Of a DNA stretch of 27,376 nucleotides, positions 22,335 to 27,376 are shown in pieces. The notes beneath the pieces were generated by a model. The model did no database searches. It worked only from the letters and a program-made list of their open reading frames with translations, and was not told the DNA's origin. How positions within the stretch are numbered: the first letter of the stretch is position 1; every line of letters begins with the position of its first letter. The DNA comes from Yinghuangia elevatio (GTDB lineage Bacteria > Actinomycetota > Actinomycetes > Streptomycetales > Streptomycetaceae), in the NCBI RefSeq assembly GCF_040649515.1, contig NZ_JBEZFP010000126.1, forward strand, positions 1 to 27,376, given 5' to 3'. Both the position numbers and the translations under genes were made by a program.

Positions 22335-22363
22335 CAGCCCGCAACCACCCCGGTAGCGGGCTG
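22335..22363 (+). terminator. Terminator after tRNA-Arg
   Basis: CAGCCCGC (22335-22342) pairs with GCGGGCTG (22356-22363) around a 13-nt loop, followed by TTCT. It starts 22 nt past the tRNA 3' end, in the right place to end the tRNA transcript. Confidence 0.75.
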
Positions 22364-22603
22364 TTCTGCTGTGGGGACAGCGGCCGCAACGGCGCTGATC
22401 TCCGGCGGGCGGTTCGTCGATTTTTTCGAGGCAGCTTGCGGGAGGGCGGGCCGCTTCCGAGCGGGCTGGCGGTCGTGCTCAGGGTGCTGACAGCTGTACG
22501 CCGACTTCGGATGCCTCGGCGTACGGCGGGCTGTGCTTGCGGGGGGGGCGGGGTTGGCGATAATCGCTGCCGTCGGGGCAGGCGCGCTTCATACGATCAG
22601 GGC

Positions 22604-23086
22604 ATGTCGGTCTGTGAACCCGTCTCCCGGTCGTCCTTGAAGCGCCTTGAGCCAATAGCAGCCCCGAGCCCGATGCCGGTCCTGCCGTCACGGACCTGGT
22701 CCGACCAGGACTGGGAGCGCATCCAGCTCGGCTACCGCGCCCAAAGCATGGACGAGAAGTGGAACGTCTTCGCGGAGGACGAACTCGTGTACCTGCATCG
22801 CAGTTGGACGGGGTTCGGGGTCTTTGAAGCGACGTTCGCACCTGTCGAGGGTCGTGGGCGGAGGATCGTCAGCGCGGTGGTCGAACGTGATCAAGACCGA
22901 TACGCGAGCACGGATGACGAACGGGACCTGGTGGTGCTGGAGCTGGTCCTCAGCACGATCGTGCTCGGCGAACCGGCTCAGGAACTTCGGACTCGACTGG
23001 TGGAGTTGACCCGGCAGAGGGCCGGCTCCGAAGTGAACGGCGCGCTCGTGCAGCACAGCATGTTGGGTGCGCGTTCCGAGCGCTGA
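22604..23086 (+). CDS. Small conserved actinobacterial protein, first copy (WERI...LHRSWTG type)
   Basis: A 160-residue soluble protein. From residue 31 it reads TWSDQDWERIQLGYRAQSMD, EKWNVFAEDELVYLHRSWTG, FGVFEATFAPVEGRGRRIVS and AVVERDQDRYASTDDERDLV, ending in a helical part that contains LSTIVLGEP. I recognise the pattern (W-E-R-I, M-D-x-K-W, L-H-R-S-W-T-G, Y/F-E-A-x-F) as a widespread small protein family of Actinobacteria with no settled function. ATG 22604 has a weak Shine-Dalgarno; ATG 22673 would remove 23 residues lying outside the conserved part and is a fair alternative. A second, shortened copy lies on the other side of proS at 25247-25591, so a duplication spans the proS gene. 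Confidence 0.75.
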   Translation: MSVCEPVSRSSLKRLEPIAAPSPMPVLPSRTWSDQDWERIQLGYRAQSMDEKWNVFAEDELVYLHRSWTGFGVFEATFAPVEGRGRRIVSAVVERDQDRYASTDDERDLVVLELVLSTIVLGEPAQELRTRLVELTRQRAGSEVNGALVQHSMLGARSER

Positions 23087-23408
23087 GTCGGCGAACGACA
23101 TCTTCACCGGGCGAGCCGTCGCGCAGGCGGGACGGCTGCCGCGATGGCCAACGCAGTGCCGTGCGCCCCGTGCTGTTGCCGTACGCGTCCCGCCGCTCTC
23201 AAGCGCTGCCAATCGCCACCAGTGGCGCCGCGTTTTCCCACAGATTCCCCACGATTCCCACGGGCACGATTTGGAGTTTGGGCAGGCCCCCGATACTCCG
23301 CGTCCCTCGCCGTAGAGCAAGGGGCGGGGTGTCGGCGCGGGCGGCTGGCTCGGCCTGTGCGGAGGTGGGATGGGCTGCAGGGTGCGGAAGGGGCGGCTTG
23401 GGTGGGGG
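23087..23408. other. Intergenic region, no supported gene
   Basis: A 322-bp gap between the convergent first-copy gene and proS. It contains TTTTCCCACAGATTCCCCACGATTCCC near 23232 (given here as three short T/C-rich words rather than a known site) and a G-rich tail toward proS. I see no clear terminator hairpin or gene. Confidence 0.5.
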
Positions 23409-25112
23409 TTAGGGGGTGGTGATCAGGGTGCGTACGTGGGGGATTGCTTCGGCTAGGGGGATGGTGGTGGTTTCGCCGGTGGCGCGGGTGGTTACTTCCA
23501 CGTTCCCCTCGGCGAGGCCGCGTGCGCCGATGGTGATGCGGTACGGGATGCCGATCAGCTCGATGTCGCGGAACTTCACGCCGGGGCGTTCGGCGCGGTC
23601 GTCGAGGATGACGTCCACCCGTTCCGCGCGCAGGCCGGCGTACAGGTCGGCGACGGCCTTGTCGGTGGCCTCGTCGCTCTTGCCGACGGGTACGAGGGCG
23701 ACCTCGAAGGGGGCGACGGCGGCCGGCCATACGATGCCCGCGTCGTCGTGGTGCGCCTCGACGATCGCGGCGATTGCCCGCTCGACGCCGATGCCGTAGC
23801 AGCCCATGATCGGGGTGACGCGGGTGCCGTCCGGGCCGAGCACGGTCACGCCGAGTGCCTCGGTGTACTTGCGGCCCAGTTTGAAGATGTGCCCGACCTC
23901 GACCGTGCGGACGACCTCCAAGGCGGTCCCGCACACCGGGCACGACTCGCCTGCCTGCACCTCGCGCAGGTCCGCCCAGCGGCCCACGGTGATGTCGCGT
24001 TCGACGTCGACGCCCCGCAGGTGGACGCCGTCCTTGTTGGCGCCGGTGGCCATGCCCGTCCGGCCGCGCAGTGCCTCGTCCGCGATGACGGGGTGGGCGG
24101 TGACGCCAACGGCGCCGAGGCTGCCGGGGGATGCGCCGAGGGCCTCGCGGATCTCGTCCGGCTGGGCGGGGCGCGCCGTGCGGGCCGCGGTGACGTCCAG
24201 GAGCTTCTGTTCGACCAGGTTGTGGTCGCCGCGCATGAGCACCAGGGTGATCTGCCCGTCGAGGACGTACACGAGCGTCTTGACCTGGCGGTCGGCCGGT
24301 ACGGAGTGCTGGGTGGCGAGGTCGTCGATGGTCTTCGTGTCCGGGGTGTCGAACGGTTCCGGCGTCGGCGCCGACGCGTCGTCGGCCACCGTCGCGAGCG
24401 CGGAGGTGGCCTTCTCCACGTTGGCGGCGTAACCGCAGGATGTGCAGTGCACAACCAGGTCCTCGCCGGCCTCCGTCGGCGACATGAACTCCACGGACGC
24501 GCTGCCGCCCATGCTGCCGCTGGACGCCTGCACCGGAATCGCCGGGATGCCCAGCCGCCGGAAGATCCGCGTGTACGCCTCGTGGTTCAGGTCGAACGAG
24601 CGGTCCAGCCCCGCCTGGTCCAGGTCGAAGCTGTACGCGTCCTTCATGGTGAACTCGCGGACCCGCATCAACCCGCTCTTCGGCCGCGGCTCGTCGCGGA
24701 ACTTGGTCTGGAACTGGTACCAGATCTGCGGGAGTTGCTTGTACGACGACAGCTCCAGGGCGGCGGTGGCGATGACCTCCTCGTGGGTCATGCCGAGCGC
24801 GAAGTCCGCGCCTTTGCGGTCCTTGAGGCGGAACATCTCCTCGCCCATGACTTCCCACCGGCCGGACTTCTGCCAGATCTCCGCCGGGTGCATCGCGGGC
24901 AGCAGCCATTCCTGCGCGCCGATCCGGCCCATCTCCTCGCGGATGACCTCGACGACCTTCGCCCGGACGCGGACCGCCAGCGGCAGCAGCGAGTAGTGCC
25001 CGGCCATCAGCTGGCGGATGAAGCCGCCGCGGACGAGGAGGCGGTGGCTGGCCGCGTCGGCGTCCGCGGGGTCGTCGCGAAGTGTGGGTACGTACAGTTC
25101 CGACCAGCGCAT
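23409..25112 (-). CDS. proS: Prolyl-tRNA synthetase ProS (bacterial type with editing domain)
   Basis: A 567-residue class II aminoacyl-tRNA synthetase charging tRNA-Pro. The catalytic part begins MRWSELYVPTLRDDP, with GGFIRQLMAGHYSLLPLAVR, FALGMTHEEV (105-114), the class II region FRDEPRPKSGLMRVREFTMK then DAYSFD (about 138-162), and motif 3 GCYGIGVERAIAAI (437-450). The YbaK-like INS editing domain, which hydrolyses misacylated Ala-tRNA-Pro, is inserted at about 250-400 (VKTLVYVLDGQITLVLMRGD; GMATGANKDGVHLRGVDVER). The anticodon-binding domain closes the protein (FEVALVPVGKSDEATDKAVA). Start ATG 25112 fits the family N-terminus. No T-box motif was found in the leader. Confidence 0.96.
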   Translation of the reverse strand: MRWSELYVPTLRDDPADADAASHRLLVRGGFIRQLMAGHYSLLPLAVRVRAKVVEVIREEMGRIGAQEWLLPAMHPAEIWQKSGRWEVMGEEMFRLKDRKGADFALGMTHEEVIATAALELSSYKQLPQIWYQFQTKFRDEPRPKSGLMRVREFTMKDAYSFDLDQAGLDRSFDLNHEAYTRIFRRLGIPAIPVQASSGSMGGSASVEFMSPTEAGEDLVVHCTSCGYAANVEKATSALATVADDASAPTPEPFDTPDTKTIDDLATQHSVPADRQVKTLVYVLDGQITLVLMRGDHNLVEQKLLDVTAARTARPAQPDEIREALGASPGSLGAVGVTAHPVIADEALRGRTGMATGANKDGVHLRGVDVERDITVGRWADLREVQAGESCPVCGTALEVVRTVEVGHIFKLGRKYTEALGVTVLGPDGTRVTPIMGCYGIGVERAIAAIVEAHHDDAGIVWPAAVAPFEVALVPVGKSDEATDKAVADLYAGLRAERVDVILDDRAERPGVKFRDIELIGIPYRITIGARGLAEGNVEVTTRATGETTTIPLAEAIPHVRTLITTP

Positions 25113-25187
25113 GAGCCAAAGACCTTTGCCTCGGGGAAGCGTGTGGGTTCGCGGCCGAGATCACCGACTCGTCGCCGTCGCAGGCAG

Positions 25188-25193
25188 ATTCTA
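25188..25193 (-). promoter_or_regulatory. Possible -10 element of proS
   Basis: TAGAAT on the minus strand lies about 76 nt upstream of the proS ATG and matches the -10 pattern of housekeeping actinobacterial promoters. No good -35 box is present at the expected distance, so this is tentative. Confidence 0.35.
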
Positions 25194-25246
25194 GTGGGGA
25201 CCCCTTGGTCGATCCGCCGTGTTCGGGACCCGCTGACCACCCCTGA

Positions 25247-25591
25247 GTGGGTCGATTCCCCGTGGTCTCAAGCCAATTGCGATCCCCAGTCGTGTTTCTG
25301 CATCGGAGCTGGACGAGGCGCGGCATCTACGAGGCGACGTTCGCGCCGGACGACGGCGGCGGGTGGCGGATCGTCGGTGCCGTGGTCGAGCGGGATCCCG
25401 GGCGCTACGGGAACACCGACGACGAGTGCGACCGCGTGATGCTCGAGCTGGCACTCGGCACGATCGTCCTGGGCGAGTCGGCGCCGGAACCGGGCGAGCG
25501 GCTGACGGAGCTGGTCCGGCGGGCATCCGGGTCGGACGTGTCTGCCGGGGCCATCCGGCTCAGCGCCCTGGGCCTGCGGTCCGACCCCTGA
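25247..25591 (+). pseudogene. Second, N-terminally truncated copy of the LHRSWTG-type protein
   Basis: The open frame of 114 codons matches the C-terminal part of the protein at 22604-23086. VVFLHRSWTRRGIYEATFAP, GWRIVGAVVERDPGRYGNTD and LALGTIVLGESAPEPGERLT align with VYLHRSWTGFGVFEATFAP, RRIVSAVVERDQDRYASTD and LVLSTIVLGEPAQELRTRL. The first 60 residues of the family, including W-E-R-I and M-D-x-K-W, are missing and replaced by about 13 unrelated residues after GTG 25247. No good Shine-Dalgarno is visible. The two copies have diverged by many substitutions, so the duplication is not recent. It is most simply a gene remnant, although a short translated protein cannot be excluded because the reading frame is intact. 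Confidence 0.7.
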
Positions 25592-25665
25592 CCGGGATCC
25601 GGCGGCCTGTCGTCGAGTGCGGGTCGGGCTGTGCATGTCGAGGGGACGACGCCGGGGCGCGGAGT

Positions 25666-25721
25666 GTCGGCCGGGAAGCGTCGGCCGGGAAGCGTCGGCC
25701 GGGGAGTGTCGGCCGGGGAGC
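25666..25721. repeat. 14-bp tandem repeat upstream of the PAP2 gene
   Basis: Four contiguous units of GTCGGCCGGGAAGC with small changes (two end AAGC, one GAGT, one GAGC), followed by a partial fifth. The array is in the 286-bp gap before the PAP2 gene, about 155 bp before its start. Confidence 0.9.
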
Positions 25722-25877
25722 GTCGGCGGCTCCGGCGAAGTCGCACGGGCGGGCCGGTGCTCCTATAACATGATCCAACTCACGACGACCGCCCCTGAGC
25801 GCCGTCCTGCGCCGAAAGCCTCTCAATCCGGTGCGGAGGGCGCTTTTCATACTGGACTCCGACAAACGGCCAAGTAA

Positions 25878-27236
25878 TTGATACTCGAGAAAAAGCGCGC
25901 GTTCCCCCGAATAGACGACGAGGCCCTGGTTGCCTCGCGGCATCGGTCGCGGACGATTCTGTGGGCCGCCGTAGGCGTGGCGGTCCTCGGGTTTGTCGTT
26001 GCCCTGGAGTTCGCCGCACGCCACTACGGCTCACCGGGGCCGATCACCAAGACGTCGCGCGAGCTGATATTCGCGCCCTCTTCGGGGCCGCTGCTGTACG
26101 CCGGCCTGGCGCTCACGCTGGTGGTGCTCAGCTGGCGGCGGCGTTTTGTCGCGGTGGGTGTCGCGGTCGGTATCGACGTGGTCTTCTCGGTGGTGCGGTT
26201 GGCGGCCGGCGCGCGGGTGGAGTTCGGCAACGGGGCACTGTGGGTGGTTCTGGGGTGTGCGGTCTTTGCGGTGACGCGCCGCACCGGCCCGGACCGCACG
26301 CTGCTGCTGAAGGGCGCGGGGCTCGGGCTGCTGCTGGTGGCGGGGCACAAGACGGGCGACACCTGGCTGCTGATCACGTCGATGACCCGGCCGGAGGTGC
26401 TCGACCCGTACGTGGCGACGGCCGACCACGCGCTGGGTGATCCGTCGTGGGTGGTGGGCCGGATGGTCGAGGCCACCGACCCGGTCAGCAGCCACGTGCT
26501 CGGTGCGGTGTACGGCCAACTCCCCCTCGCGGCGGCCATCGTCGGGTTGTACCAACTGCGGAACGTGGCGGTCGAGCGCCGATTCCCGGGCCATCACCTG
26601 GTACGCACGTTCCTGGCCGTCGGCCTGCTCGGCCCGGCCATCTACATGATCTTCCCGGTGGTCGGGCCGGTGTTCGCGTACGGCGCCGACGGCGGGCAAT
26701 GGGCGGTGGCCAGTATGTGGCCGGACACATCGCCGGCGATCACCGCGCCCGGCTCGATCCGGTTCGACGAGATCACTCCTCGCAACTGCATGCCGAGCCT
26801 GCACACCGCGTGGGCCACCGCGCTTTTCATCCATTCCCGCAAGGGTTCGCGGTTCATGCGGTTCGCCGGGACTTTTTGGCTGATCGCCACGCTCACCGCC
26901 ACCCTCGGATTCGGTTACCACTACGGCGTGGACCTCGTGGCCGGTGTGGTGTTCGTGCTCACCATCGAGACGGCCATGCGCGCATTCGACCGCGGGTGGG
27001 ACCGGCGGGGCGTCTGTCTGGTCGCCTACGGCGCGACGGTTTTCGTGCTGCTTTTGATTTCCTACCGATTTCTGGCCGTGGAGATGGCCGAGCATCCGTG
27101 GGTCTTCGGGCCGTTGCTTCTCGTGGCGATGTCGTCGGTCATCGCCGCCTTTGTGCGGACCACCAGGCTGTGGGAGCCGAAGGCCGCTCCGGCGGCGGAG
27201 CGACCGGAACGGGACCGGCAACTCCTCGCGGTGTGA
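25878..27236 (+). CDS. PAP2-superfamily membrane protein, Aur1/inositol-phosphotransferase-like
   Basis: A 452-residue polytopic membrane protein with about 10 helices. The C-terminal half carries the PAP2 signature: RNCMPSLHTAWATALFIHSR with P-S-L-H at 306-309, and GFGYHYGVDLVAGVVFVL with His348 and Asp352, the catalytic His/Asp of the H-x3-D motif. The first conserved motif of classic PAP2 phosphatases (K-x6-R-P) is not evident, which fits the Aur1/Ipt1-like PAP2_3 branch. Such proteins move phosphoinositol or phosphate groups on lipids. The N-terminal half has further membrane helices of unknown role. The TTG start at 25878 is uncertain and has no strong Shine-Dalgarno; no better start precedes the first helix. 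The insertion sequence begins about 45 bp after the stop. Confidence 0.82.
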   Translation: MILEKKRAFPRIDDEALVASRHRSRTILWAAVGVAVLGFVVALEFAARHYGSPGPITKTSRELIFAPSSGPLLYAGLALTLVVLSWRRRFVAVGVAVGIDVVFSVVRLAAGARVEFGNGALWVVLGCAVFAVTRRTGPDRTLLLKGAGLGLLLVAGHKTGDTWLLITSMTRPEVLDPYVATADHALGDPSWVVGRMVEATDPVSSHVLGAVYGQLPLAAAIVGLYQLRNVAVERRFPGHHLVRTFLAVGLLGPAIYMIFPVVGPVFAYGADGGQWAVASMWPDTSPAITAPGSIRFDEITPRNCMPSLHTAWATALFIHSRKGSRFMRFAGTFWLIATLTATLGFGYHYGVDLVAGVVFVLTIETAMRAFDRGWDRRGVCLVAYGATVFVLLLISYRFLAVEMAEHPWVFGPLLLVAMSSVIAAFVRTTRLWEPKAAPAAERPERDRQLLAV

Positions 27237-27281
27237 CCAGGCCGCCCGATTTTCGATGGCCCCGGCGACACCCCGCCTCCT

Positions 27282-27376
27282 TGAACCGCCCCGGGTGAAG
27301 TGGGGACTCGATTACGTGTAAGGATCGAGTTATGGGACGTCCGTTCACCTATCCGCTTGAGCTGCGTCAGCGTGCG
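27282..27376 (+). mobile_element. Left edge of an IS3-like insertion sequence (partial)
   Basis: A sequence beginning TGAACCGCCCCGGGTGAAGT at 27282 resembles the terminal inverted repeat of actinobacterial IS3-family elements, which typically start with TGAACC-like bases. The transposase reading frame starts 50 bp further in. The right end, the second inverted repeat and the target duplication lie outside the window, so the family call is tentative. Confidence 0.6.
27332..27376 (+). CDS. Transposase OrfA-like N-terminus (partial)
   Basis: Only 15 codons are present: MGRPFTYPLELRQRA. The pattern G-R-P-x-x-Y-P-x-E-x-R-x-R-A is the usual N-terminus of the helix-turn-helix OrfA of IS3-family transposases, which binds the element ends. 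The start ATG 27332 is preceded by AAGGATCGAG, a plausible Shine-Dalgarno. The gene runs off the window, so intactness is unknown. Confidence 0.7.
   Translation, partial: MGRPFTYPLELRQRA

Noticed and set aside
25113..25260. T-box leader of proS
   Set aside because: No T-box consensus or antiterminator hairpin is visible; the leader is short, about 70 nt from the possible -10.

Overview
The window is a high-GC actinobacterial chromosome segment, most likely from a Streptomyces-like member of the Streptomycetales. This rests on strong GC bias at third codon positions, frequent GTG starts, the sepX/glpR-type cell-division membrane protein, an HrdD-like sigma factor behind an exact SigR-type promoter, and a gene order (5-FCL, galU, glp/moeA, GNAT, sepX) that I know from actinobacterial chromosomes. 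Most of it looks like vegetative chromosome with small decayed or mobile pieces. I see no prophage, CRISPR array or biosynthetic cluster.

Left part (1-3141): the 3' end of a protein O-mannosyltransferase gene, an overlapping TetR regulator, a convergent SGNH hydrolase, an 81-residue acidic orphan, a decayed DUF4253 gene with several frameshifts, a strong hairpin and tRNA-Ala(CGC) on the minus strand.

Core locus (3306-9239, all minus strand): read in the direction of transcription it is galU, glp (MoeA/gephyrin-like), moaC, moaB/mog, a RimJ-like acetyltransferase and sepX/glpR. Four of the junctions overlap or are tight, which suggests one or two transcripts. The two enzyme halves of eukaryotic gephyrin (MoeA and Mog) lie beside the membrane partner that in other Actinobacteria links Glp to FtsZ. 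The MoaB protein here carries a 60-residue Gly/Gln/Tyr/Phe-rich, prion-like tail, and I consider this the most interesting feature of the window.

Middle (9471-17311): 5-formyltetrahydrofolate cyclo-ligase with a pentapeptide-repeat N-terminus, a membrane-anchored penicillin-acylase-family Ntn hydrolase, a repeat-filled intergenic region, a CPA1/NhaP2-type antiporter with a TrkA_C domain, an MFS transporter behind an AT-rich 18-bp palindrome and structured leader, and an FmdB zinc-ribbon protein with a polyserine tail.

Right part (17328-27376): a methylthioadenosine-phosphorylase-family enzyme with a strong terminator, an orphan CpaB/SAF-domain protein, mscL, a small acidic protein ending PPHHL, the HrdD-like sigma factor, tRNA-Arg(CCT), proS flanked by two copies of a small actinobacterial protein (the second lacking its N-terminal third), a PAP2/Aur1-type membrane phosphatase or transferase, and the left edge of an IS3-like insertion sequence at the window end.

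All calls come from reading motifs by eye. No database search was run, so family names rest on recognised motifs, and start sites were chosen from ribosome-binding sites and overlaps.
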